Source: Nannobrachium achirus (lineage: Eukaryota; Chordata; Actinopteri; Myctophiformes; Myctophidae). From it: DNA of 64,000 nt. The translations under genes and the position numbers were made by a program. The notes below the pieces were generated by a model, which was given only the letters and a program-made list of their open reading frames with translations, was not told the DNA's origin and made no database searches. The stretch covers positions 6,554,104-6,618,103 of the forward strand of contig OY997653.1 of assembly GCA_963921795.1 (NCBI GenBank). Reading direction: 5' to 3'. Positions 48,995 through 61,072 of the stretch are shown in pieces; position 1 is the stretch's first letter, and each line of letters opens with the position of its first letter.

Positions 48995-50289
48995 TCACAG
49001 TTGTATGGTTGTGTCTCCGATGTGAATTCTTCTGTGTCGTTTAAGGCTGTCCATTTGAGAGAAGTGCTGTCCACAATGGTCACATCCATAGGGTTTCTCT
49101 CCAGTGTGAATTCTCTGGTGTCTTTTTAGGCTGGTCAAACTAGAGAAGCACTGTCCACACTGGTCACATCCATAGGGTTTCTCTCCAGTGTGAATTCTCT
49201 GGTGTGTTTTAAGGCTGGCCATTTGAGAGAAGTGTTGTCCACACTGATCACACCCATAAGGTTTCTCGCCTGTGTGAATTCTCTGGTGTTTTTTAAGGTT
49301 GGACATTTGAGAAAAGTGTTGTCCACACTGATCACATTCATATGGTTTCTCCCCAGTATGGATTTTCCGGTGTTTTTTAAGGGTGGACAACACAGAGAAG
49401 TGTTGTCCACACTGATCACACCCATACGGTTTCTCTCCTTTGTGAATTCTCTGGTGGATTTTAAGGGTGGACAACACAGAGAAGCGATGTCCACACTGAT
49501 CACATCCATACGGTTTCTCTCCTGTGTGAATTCTCTGGTGGATTTTAAGGGTGGACACCACAGAGAAGCGTTGTCCACACTGATCACATTCATATGGTTT
49601 CTCTGCTGTGTGAATTCTCTGATGGATTTTAAGTTTGGAGATGCTAAGGAAGTGTTTTCCACACTGGTCACAGCAGTGTTGTTTTTGCTTAGCCAACCTC
49701 CTCTTTTCATTCACCTCTGGTAGGACAGGGAAGCCAGATTGATGATGCAACACTGGATTGGAAACAAAGACAAAAGAAAGATTTTTGAGACTTGGACTTT
49801 AAAGTTGTTAAAGGACAACTTTGACACTCACATAATTGGTCCTCACTAATGTTCATCATTAGCAATATATATTACAATGTTTAATATTGCAATGGCTTCC
49901 ATTATAGCACATATTGTGCATCGTATAAATACATAAATCACATACTAAATACATACTATAATCATGTAAAATGTTGCCAAGATCCATATGACTTACCTTA
50001 AAAACATTTAATGTTGTTAAGGGATGTATTACATCCCATAACATAATAGTATTGTGTGCATGTCAGACTTCAGTAATACTATTTTTGCATAGAAGAAATT
50101 ACCTTCATCTAATCTGCATCAAAGATACAGGTCAAATTACAATTAAACAAAATGATTAGAATAAGAATAAAGATTAAGAATAAAATGTATATTGAGGAAA
50201 CCCAACAGGGTGAAGGGAGGCAGAGTAAGTAACATACCAAGGTCTTTGTTTTCCTCCTGTTCATCAGAGTTGAGTTTGAGCGAGTTCAT
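48995..50289 (-). CDS. C2H2 zinc-finger protein A4, chimeric (exons 48995-49752, 50238-50289)
   Basis: Eight-finger chimera, protein identical to A3. Polyadenylation signal at 48582-48587 (minus). The (TG)n beyond the stop is at 48827-48884. Confidence 0.85.
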
Positions 50290-51545
50290 CTTATCCCGAA
50301 GTCTGGAGTCCACAGTCAGATCTGATCAGAAATGATTGATATCCTGGAAGACTTGTGGAGAAATGACACAGACCAACTCTTCTTATACTAGAGAGTCTGG
50401 GGTTAGGTAGTGCTCTGAATGATTGGCCAAAGACAACAATAGAACCATCTCTCCACCAATCACAATCTAGCATACTGTGCTCCACCCCTCCCTCCTCCCC
50501 CAGACATGCTCTATGCAACCTTCTACAAAAGTGGTAACAACATTATCTATTTATGACTAAAATATCATCATATTAAACACTGCTTAATTTGCCAAATAAC
50601 AGTATCAGTTGTTAAGATTGACAATATAAGTTGCCAATGAAACACAGAAGTTATAAGTGTTGTCAAATGTTGTCATTTTATCAAATGGCCCCTTGCCTTT
50701 TTTCTAGTGTTTCCCTATATTTTTCTAGTGTCTCCCATATATTCCCTATAATAGGGAGACATAAAGGAAGTCTGATCTATCTAATCCATTTGTTTTGTTT
50801 TCATGTTATTACTAAAAGTTGAATAAACAGAATAACTTCTGTGGACTAATATCAATAGCACAAGTGACTGTGTGGAATTTCTTTGGCACAAGGACATTTC
50901 ACTTTTTGGACTCAAGACTATTTAGACAAAATAAAAATGATCCATGTGTAATCAACAGCAAAGTTATGGAGGAAATAATATTGAGAAGGAAAAATATGTT
51001 GAGATGAGTATATTGCAATATGCAGCAATTGGTAGTGGGGCTTGTTCCACATGTCCAGTTAATATCTAACATGGACAGTGAAAGTCTACTGAACACTAGA
51101 GCCAGATTTTACTGAAGCTTTAGCATCACACCACTATAACATTACAAAAAGGAACACCTTTTAATCCACATATGAGTGGCCCTATAATAATTATCTGAAT
51201 TTAGCAGCTATAACAATAACACTATATATATATATCATTGAATAGGCACACATATAAACTATGGGACAAATACAATCAATAACGTGGATATATTTACAGT
51301 GTCAACAGGATTCAACAATCTGAGCAGGAGTCAATAGAACAGACTCAAAGCAGCAATCTCTAATTCTATTCACCGAAAATCCCTGCCTTAATGTATAGAT
51401 TAATAAAACAATGAGAATTAAAAACTATTAACCACATGAACCCAATTGATTGAGCCAGCAACCCCAACCCCTTTTATTTTCTTTAGAATTGTATGTTGTA
51501 TGTTTGCGTGTTACTGTATGCTTAATGTCTTATTATATTTTCTAG

Positions 51546-51797
51546 GTAGAACATGATGTGAGGCGTAACGCTGTGGCCAAACTCTCTGACGGTCCGCACA
51601 CAGTCCGTGGCAACACTGGCCTGAGCTTCAAAGTGAAACGCCACAAAAGAAAGACGGTCTACAAGCCAGCATGTGTTTGGGGTTCGGGTCAGAGCTGCCA
51701 GGCCTGCAAGAGAAGTCATACACTACGACTCACACGAAGAGTGGAGGCAGAGTCGACTTCGCCTCACTGTGGCTCCGTTCTATACCTGCATCAGTGA
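51546..51797 (+). CDS. 84-codon unrecognised terminal exon, unit 4
   Basis: Copy of the exon at 19905, protein identical to the unit 2 and 3 copies. The same doubts apply. Confidence 0.35.
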   Translation, partial: VEHDVRRNAVAKLSDGPHTVRGNTGLSFKVKRHKRKTVYKPACVWGSGQSCQACKRSHTLRLTRRVEAESTSPHCGSVLYLHQ

Positions 51798-53515
51798 TAG
51801 TCTTGTGTCCACCCACTTCCACTAAGTGCCCTCTGCTGTGTGTGAGGAAATGCTGAAAAGTCACTAAACTTGCTGAAGTACAAGATTGATGAACTTTTAC
51901 TTGAATGCATAAGTCCATTTTGTTGATACGTTATACTTCTACAACACTACATATCCATATCCAACCCCACATATCCACTGCTCCTGCACCACCCATGTTA
52001 TGATAATTTGTGTAATGACACAAACAGTTGCCGTTGCATAACATTACATATGATATTGCATTGGAAGATAAAGTGACTGAGAAGTATGAACCATTCACAT
52101 GTTTGCACATCATGCATTTCCCTTGTCCATTATCTTAATTTATTGTATGTAAGATGTAACAGATGTAATAAAAAATCTTGAATCTTGATCCCTGTTTGTG
52201 TCTTCATTGCCACGTTCAGTGCAGGAATGTACACTGGTAATACTGCTATTAAAAGCCTATCACCTTACCTTTACTATTAATGTGATGCAATGTGTGTGCA
52301 ATGCAAATGAGTGTGATCTAGTGCCATAACCAAGACTAACTTGAGATTCCTCAATCGATGCCCCCACTCTCCTGTCTAGCATCAGGTTGTTAAGCGCTGC
52401 AGTGTTTTTAGCACACAAACTTACGTTTATGTGGGAATCCATGGTGAATGGTACACCCACTGCACCTGAACTTATCCAACATGATATCATTAGCAAACAG
52501 GGTGGAGAGACCATCTGTTTGGTACTATACTCCTGTCCCGTTTCAGGGGAACCAACTTATTAAGCAGCTTTCTATTTGTAATAGTTTGTAAAAGTTGTCC
52601 TGTTTTTGCACAAAATACCTAATGTAAATTGTTCATGTTTAGGGGAGAAAGTCGGTCACATTATGTGTTGTAACGACTCACAGCAACCAATCGTGGCACC
52701 AGGCCAGATTCCATGACTTCCCCCCTAAAATGTTTTATTCATGCCAGTATAGTCAGTAGGCTTAAAAAAAACTGGATGTTCCTTGTGTTGTTTCATTGAC
52801 TTGCTTTTGATGACAATGAGCCACCATCAATCATCATTATGCACTACTTGCATAATGATGATACTGACTGAATTACACATGAATGGTAAAGCCATCAATG
52901 ACCCAACATTTTCTCTTGAATTCCCATACATTGTTGAGAAATACCTTATCATACAACAACACATAGGCAGTGGGAGGGTCGTTCTCACATGCCCTGGTTA
53001 GTTCTCACCTATCGGGTGTGGCATATTAGCATATCATCATGAGGGGTTGTTCCTACAGGCGTGGCATAGTGGGTACTGGTATATTAATACATCCTGGCAT
53101 TCTAAATGAGGGTACAGATAGGGCAGTTTGAAATCCCATCAAGTTCATCCCACCAAGAAAAGTTACCAGGTCCTTTTATTAATCAGATTCATGACTGCGT
53201 TCTCTATGCTGATTGGATAATCATGATCTGTTTAATAATACATACAAAAAGGAGGGACAAAAAAATCAATCATGAAGGGTTTATTTGTCACTCACCTAGT
53301 ACAATACGTAACATGTTGATGGGAAATGTTCTGCAAAGTGATAACACAACGCACAATGCAATATAACAACATTGAATTATGGCTACTACAACGGCAATCA
53401 TGAATATGCAAGAAATCCAAATGCGTTTTTTAGCAGACTTAAAAACAACATTGGGTCATCATGTTACGTTTCTGATACAGTCTAATTAAACACTGTTCAC
53501 AGTATTTAATTTTCA

Positions 53516-53556
<41 letters not shown>

Positions 53557-53557
<1 letters not shown>

Positions 53558-55113
53558 CATTTAGGCAAATAAAAAAAAAATATTTTGAATTGACCACGTC
53601 CTGACCAAGTCCTGAGTGAATTATATGGTTTGTAGTTAAGGGATGTTTGTCTAAATTTACTCTGACACTGGTCACAGTTGTATGTTTGTTTCTCCGGTGT
53701 GAATTCTTCTGTGTTGTTTAAGGCTGTCCAGTCGAGAGAAGTGCTGTCCACACTGGTCACATCCATATAGGGTTTCTCTCCAGTGTGAATTCTCTGGTGT
53801 GTTTTAAGGTGGGCCATGTCAGAGAAGTGCTGTCCACACTGGTCACATCCATAGGGTTTCTCTCCAGTGTGAATTCTCTGGTGTCTTTTAAGGTTGGTCC
53901 TGTGAGAGAAGTGTTGTCCACAGGGATCACACCCATAGGGTTTCTCTCCAGTGTGAATTCTTTGGTGTGTGTTTAAGGTGAATATTGTAGAGAAGTGTTG
54001 TCCACACTGATCACATCCATAGGGTTTCTCTCCAGTGTGAATTCTCTGGTGTCTTTTTAGGCTGGTCAAACTAGAGAAGCACTGTCCACACTGGTCACAT
54101 GCACATGGTTTCTCTCCGGTGTGAATTCTCTGGTGGGTTTTAAGGTTGGACAACACAGAGAAGCGTTGTCCACACTGATCACATTCATATGGTTTCTCTC
54201 CAGTGTGAATTCTTTGGTGTGTGTTTAAGGTGAATATTGTAGAGAAGTGTTGTCCACACTGATCACATCCATAGGGTTTCTCTCCAGTGTGAATTCTCTG
54301 GTGGCTTTCAAGGTTGGACAACCCAGAGAAGCGTTGTCCACACTGATCACATTCATATGGTTTCTCTCCTGTGTGAATCTTCAGGTGGCTTTTAAGGCCG
54401 AACAATTTAGAGAAGTGTTGTCCACAATGATCACACCCATACGGTTTCTCTCCTGTGTGAATTCTCTGGTGGATTTTAAGGGTGGACAACACAGAGAAGC
54501 GTTGTCCACACTGATCACATTCATATGGTTTTTCTCCAGTGTGAACTCTCTGGTGTATTTTAAGTATGGAGATCTTAGGGAAGTGTTTTCCACACTGATC
54601 ACAGCAGTGTAGTTTTTGCTTAGCCAATCTTCTTTTTTCATTCACCTCTGGTAGGACAAGGAAACCAGGCAGATGATGCAACACTGGAATGGAAACAAAG
54701 GAACAAATGTTAGACATTACTTAGTGGACTTGATTACTTAGTGGATTAGTCAATGTTAACGTATTTGCACATTATATGAAGACATAAAATGAGAAAACAT
54801 AATTAAATCACCACAACATTTTGTCAAGTACCAATTGTCTCAAAATCTTACAACAAAGGTTAATCATATTTGGAGATTGTGATTAGAGAAGAGAAACAAT
54901 GTGTGTTAAAATGTGTATTCTGTATGACTGTGGTGAACAACAGAAATGAGCTAAAGGTCAAATCACAATGAAACAAAATATAAGTTAAGAATAAAAAATG
55001 ATCTTGATAATATCAACGGAAAAAACAGGGAATTAGAGTAAGTAACATATACCATGGTCTTTGGGTTCCCCCTGTTCAGCAGAAATGTCCCTGGTGGGGT
55101 TGAGAGAGTTCAT
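53557..55113 (-). CDS. C2H2 zinc-finger protein B4 (exons 53557-54683, 55053-55113)
   Basis: Ten fingers identical to B1. The A-run next to the (TG)n is longer here, so the tail ends FKIFFFYLPK and stop without a His-Thr repeat; about 395 residues. Polyadenylation signal at 53280-53285 (minus). Confidence 0.85.
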
Positions 55114-55657
55114 CTTCACCTGAAGTCTGGAGTCCACAGTCAGATCTGATCAGAAATGATTGATATCCTGGAAGACTTGTAGAGAAATGACACAGACCAA
55201 CTCTTCTTATACTAGAGAGTCTGAGATGGAGCCACAAACTGCTTTGGACAATTGGCCAAAGAGAACAATAGGACCACCTCTCCACCAATCACAATCTAAC
55301 ATACTATGCTCCCCCTCCCTCCTCCCCAGACATGTTCCAAGCTACCTTCAACTAATAAAGTGATAACACAATAATCTACACATGACATGAATTGTTGTAT
55401 CAGCTTCGATATACTAACCTATCTTTACAAATACCATATCTTTATCCATTATGGAAGAGGTGGCCCGCCCAATAGGCAGAGTAGGCGACTGCCTAGGGCG
55501 CCATGAGGGAGGGAGGGCATCCGCCAATGTAGCCTACACATATACAAATGTTATAAAAATGCATTAATGTTACTTATACTTCCCTTAAAACGTGTTTCAT
55601 TGTAGTGTGTAGTTTTGCTATATATTTGATGGATATAATTTGTTTTGTGCACCACAG

Positions 55658-55934
<277 letters not shown>

Positions 55935-56411
55935 TGTGATGATCAGTTCATCTACATAACCATCATGGTTATGCTACACATGGTTGTGGTCTTTTTACAG
56001 GCAATTGTTATTAAGATGGCTAAACTGTTATAAACACATTGTGTATATATGGGCATGTTTATTCTAGAACATGCTGGACTTTGTAAAGGCCACACTGCTA
56101 TTCATTCTGCATGCCCTGCTGTCATTTACATGTTAAACAAATCAATGTCCTCGTGTGAAAGAGTCTCTCATCTCCATCTTGTTATTCAAGCAGAGCCATT
56201 AAGACACATTCAAGGCCATTCAAGTTCCTATAGAAACCTACTTTGTGCAGTATTCCTCAAAATTCCTTCAGAACAATAAACCCTGGTGTGGTGAAGGAAC
56301 AATGCTTGCAGTATTCATAGTGTTGCATTCCTGTACATCACAGCTGCTAACTAAACAGTTCATGAAGATGTTTGTGAAGGTCTCTTGACAAGACACATGT
56401 GTGCCTAAGAC

Positions 56412-56522
<111 letters not shown>

Positions 56523-58191
56523 AATGTGTCTGTGTGCTTGCGTGTGTGTGTATATATTGGGTCAGTGCAGCTGTATGTTTGTTTTGTCTTTCACTTGCTT
56601 CATTGACGTTGGTGCCACATGCATGTGTGTGAGATGGAGGGAGAGGCTGTGAAGAGCTCAGCCATGTACCGATCTGTCATCACCATACTGTGATTTAATC
56701 ATTATTACAGATGTAAGCATGTTCGTACAAAAAGGAGGAACAAAACAATCAATCATGAAGGGTTTATTTGTCACTCACCTAGTACGATACGTAACATGTT
56801 GATGGGAAATATTCAGCAAAGTGATAACACAACGCACAATGCAATATAACAAGATTGAATTGTGGTTACTACAACAGCAATCATGAATATACAAGAAATC
56901 CAAATGCGTTTTTGTTCATAACAGTTTAGCAGACTTAAAGAACACCATTGGGTTATCATGTTACGTCGCTGATACTGTCTAATTAAACACTGTTCACAAT
57001 GACACATATGTGCAATCAACATATTCTCACCTCGTTCCAAAGCGTCGCACGGGTGAAGCAGAAAGCGAGTTGGGAACGCGTCGGGAGGGTGACACAGAGG
57101 GGGTGAGAATGGGCTGGTGCAATGGCAGTCCCACAGTGATCGGTGGGACGGGTACCTGGTGTGTGCAATGGCACCACACCCTTTAAAATGGCATCTGGAC
57201 AGGCAGAGTGAGACTGCGTTTGTCCAGGTTGCCTGGTTCCTGCTTCACGCTGCTGGCGGTGTGTTGCCCTGTTTGTGCTTTTGGCATAATGGTAAGCCTT
57301 TGTTTTAATGTAGAGCTCTCTGGTTCTAGTTTGATTTATGCAGACATCCTCCAAGTTACTTATATGTATGTTTTTGTAATAGACATTTGAGCTCAAGAAT
57401 AGAAGACAGAGCTGAGAGCTGTCAGTGATGTGTGGTTGCACACAAGCTCGGAGGCAAAGGTAGGCCTGCCTTGTACTGCCACAGCACAAAGAGTCCCTAT
57501 GTATAGCACCAGTTTATATCATGAGACTAATCAAATATTTATTTGTATTACAGATGTGCCCTTTGAACTGTTGAACCGCTGTTCTTTTTTACCCTTTTTT
57601 TGTTTGTACAGTTCGCTGCTACTTAATTGATGTTGCCCCAGTGGCTTTAAACTATACTTCCACCCTAGTGGTTTAAGGCTAGTGTTTCTAACTTTGAACC
57701 ACTGTCTTTGACTTGGTCATTGATGGGTTATTTTAGCTATGCTGCTAACGTAGTTTGTTTTGCCTCAGTGGCTTTAAACTAACTTCCGCCCTAGTGGGTT
57801 AACTTTAAACCACTGTCTCTGACTTGGTCATTGATGGGTTGTTCTGGCTGCCCCTAAAGACAGGGACATTCTTGGTTAATGGTTACACTGCTGATTGGCA
57901 CTTAACTGTTTATTGCCCTTGTTTGCTGAGCTGTTCACAGGTTTTTATCATTGGAGTATACTTGCAGTGATCTCTTTTGCTGTGCCTTTTTAATGCCAAC
58001 TACACTTGGCTCTGAGTGTTTTTTCAGAGTGTTATAAGTGTTGTCTATCTTCCAATAGTAATCACTAGGATAGAGTTCTTAAAACATAATGATGTATATG
58101 CCATTAATTTAGGAGTGTAATGGTGTGTGAATTTGCTATTTGACCATAATGTGAGTATTGCGTATTGTTTTTATGCATTGTAATCTACAGT

Positions 58192-58734
58192 ATGATGCAC
58201 TTGTGCATGTTTAAACCTGCAAAAGTCAAAAATATGGATGAAAAACATGCAATGGCCAATGTCATTCCGGCTTGCATCCCCATTCCATTTGGACAGATAG
58301 GATTTGACCCAGACATGGATTCAGTTTTAGTGTTAGCATGTACAACGACAAAGGCAGAAGCTCTGCTCATTCTAATGAGTCATGCAGCAAGGCATAATAT
58401 AACTGGAACACAACTTGAGGACTTGTTAAAGCTAATAAATACTCTGTTTGGCAAAGAGGTGTTACCCAGATCAAAATATTTGCTCAACAAGGTCTTTAAA
58501 AACAACTCGGATATAGTGGAGTTCCACTTCTACAGCAAGGCTGTAAGATGTACACAAAAAGAAAAAGAGATAAAAGATGCAAACATTAAGCAGCTTTCTA
58601 TTTGTAATAAAGTTGTGCTGTTTTTGCACAAAATGCCTAATGTAAATTGTTCATGTTTAGGGGAGAACGTCGGTCACATTATGTGTTGTAACGACTCACA
58701 GCAACCAATCGTGGCACCAGGCCAGATTCCATGA
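58192..58734 (+). CDS. Transposase-domain-like N-terminal exon, unit 4
   Basis: Same 180 residues as the other copies, although the upstream tandem dimer carries a private small deletion near 57800. Confidence 0.4.
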   Translation: MMHLCMFKPAKVKNMDEKHAMANVIPACIPIPFGQIGFDPDMDSVLVLACTTTKAEALLILMSHAARHNITGTQLEDLLKLINTLFGKEVLPRSKYLLNKVFKNNSDIVEFHFYSKAVRCTQKEKEIKDANIKQLSICNKVVLFLHKMPNVNCSCLGENVGHIMCCNDSQQPIVAPGQIP

Positions 58735-59608
58735 CTTCCCCCCTAAAATGTTTTATTCGTGCCAGTATAGTCAGTAGGCTTAAAAATTGAAATTCATACA
58801 TTAGGTTCTAATGTATGAAGGTTCTGGGTTGTTTTTGAAATGTGTCAGTGTAATTTGTAAGAGTTCCTAACTGGATGTTCCTTGTGTTGTTTCATTGACT
58901 TGCTTTTGATGACAATGAGCCACCATCAACCATCATTATGCACTACTTTACTGACTGAATTACACATGAATGGTAAAGCCATCAATGACCCAACATTTTC
59001 TCTTGAATTCCCATACATTGTTGAGAAATACATTATCATACAACAACACATAGGCAGTCGTTCTCACATGCCCTGGTTAGTTCTCACCGATCAGGTGTGG
59101 CATATTAGCATATTCATCATGAGGGGTTGTTCCTACAGGCTTGGCATAGTGGGTACTGGTATATTAATACACCCTGGCATTCTAAATGAGGGTACAGATA
59201 TAGGGCAGAGTTTGAGATCCCATCAAGTTCATCCCACCAAGAAAAGTATTACCAGGTCCTTTTATTAATCAGATTCATGACTGCGTTCTCTATGCTGATT
59301 GGATAATCATGATCTGTTTAATAATACATACCAAAAGGAGGGACAAAAAAATCAATCCTGAAGGGTTTATTTGTCACTCATCTAGTACAATACGTAACAT
59401 GTTGATGGGAAATGTTCTGCAAAGTGATAACACAACGCACAATGCAATATAACAACATTGAATTATGGCTACTACAACGGCAATCATGAATAATTATACA
59501 AGAAATCCAAGTGCGTTTTTGTTTAGCAGACTTAAAAACAACATTGGGCCATCATGTTACGTCTCTGATACTGTCTAATTAAACACTGTTCACAATATTT
59601 AATTTTCA

Positions 59609-59670
<62 letters not shown>

Positions 59671-59777
59671 CATTTAGGCAAATTATTTTTTTTATTTTGA
59701 ATAGACCACAATAAGGCCTGAGTGAATTATAGGGTGTGTAGTTAAGGGATGTTTGTCTAAATTTACTCTGACACTGC

Positions 59778-61072
59778 TCACAGTTGTATGGTTGTGTCTC
59801 CGATGTGAATTCTTCTGTGTCGTTTAAGGCTGTCCATTTGAGAGAAGTGCTGTCCACAATGGTCACATCCATAGGGTTTCTCTCCAGTGTGAATTCTCTG
59901 GTGTCTTTTTAGGCTGGTCAAACTAGAGAAGCACTGTCCACACTGGTCACATCCATAGGGTTTCTCTCCAGTGTGAATTCTCTGGTGTGTTTTAAGGCTG
60001 GCCATTTGAGAGAAGTGTTGTCCACACTGATCACACCCATAAGGTTTCTCGCCTGTGTGAATTCTCTGGTGTTTTTTAAGGTTGGACATTTGAGAAAAGT
60101 GTTGTCCACACTGATCACATTCATATGGTTTCTCCCCAGTATGGATTTTCCGGTGTTTTTTAAGGGTGGACAACACAGAGAAGTGTTGTCCACACTGATC
60201 ACACCCATACGGTTTCTCTCCTTTGCGAATTCTCTGGTGGATTTTAAGGGTGGACAACACAGAGAAGCGATGTCCACACTGATCACATCCATACGGTTTC
60301 TCTCCTGTGTGAATTCTCTGGTGGATTTTAAGGGTGGACACCACAGAGAAGCGTTGTCCACACTGATCACATTCATATGGTTTCTCTGCTGTGTGAATTC
60401 TCTGATGGATTTTAAGTTTGGAGATGCTAAGGAAGTGTTTTCCACACTGGTCACAGCAGTGTTGTTTTTGCTTAGCCAACCTCCTCTTTTCATTCACCTC
60501 TGGTAGGACAGGGAAGCCAGATTGATGATGCAACACTGGATTGGAAACAAAGACAAAAGAAAGATTTTTGAGACTTGGACTTTAAAGTTGTTAAAGGACA
60601 ACTTTGACACTCACATAATTGGTCCTCACTAATGTTCATCATTAGCAATATATATTACAATGTTTAATATTGCAATGGCTTCCATTATAGCACATATTGT
60701 GCATCGTATAAATACATAAATCACATACTAAATACATACTATAATCATGTAAAATGTTGCCAAGATCCATATGACTTACCTTAAAAACATTTAATGTTGT
60801 TAAGGGATGTATTACATCCCATAACATAATAGTATTGTGTGCATGTCAGACTTCAGTAATACTATTTTTGCATAGAAGAAATTACCTTCATCTAATCTGC
60901 ATCAAAGATACAGGTCAAATTACAATTAAACAAAATGATTAGAATAAGAATAAAGATTAAGAATAAAATGTATATTGAGGAAACCCAACAGGGTGAAGGG
61001 AGGCAGAGTAAGTAACATACCAAGGTCTTTGTTTTCCTCCTGTTCATCAGAGTTGAGTTTGAGCGAGTTCAT
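59778..61072 (-). CDS. C2H2 zinc-finger protein A5, chimeric (exons 59778-60535, 61021-61072)
   Basis: Eight-finger chimera like A3 and A4 with one notable change. The second zinc-binding His of finger 3 is Arg (HQRIRKGEKP), caused by one T-to-C change on the plus strand near 60226. That finger probably folds poorly, leaving a gap between fingers 2 and 4. Polyadenylation signal at 59366-59371 (minus). Confidence 0.85.
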
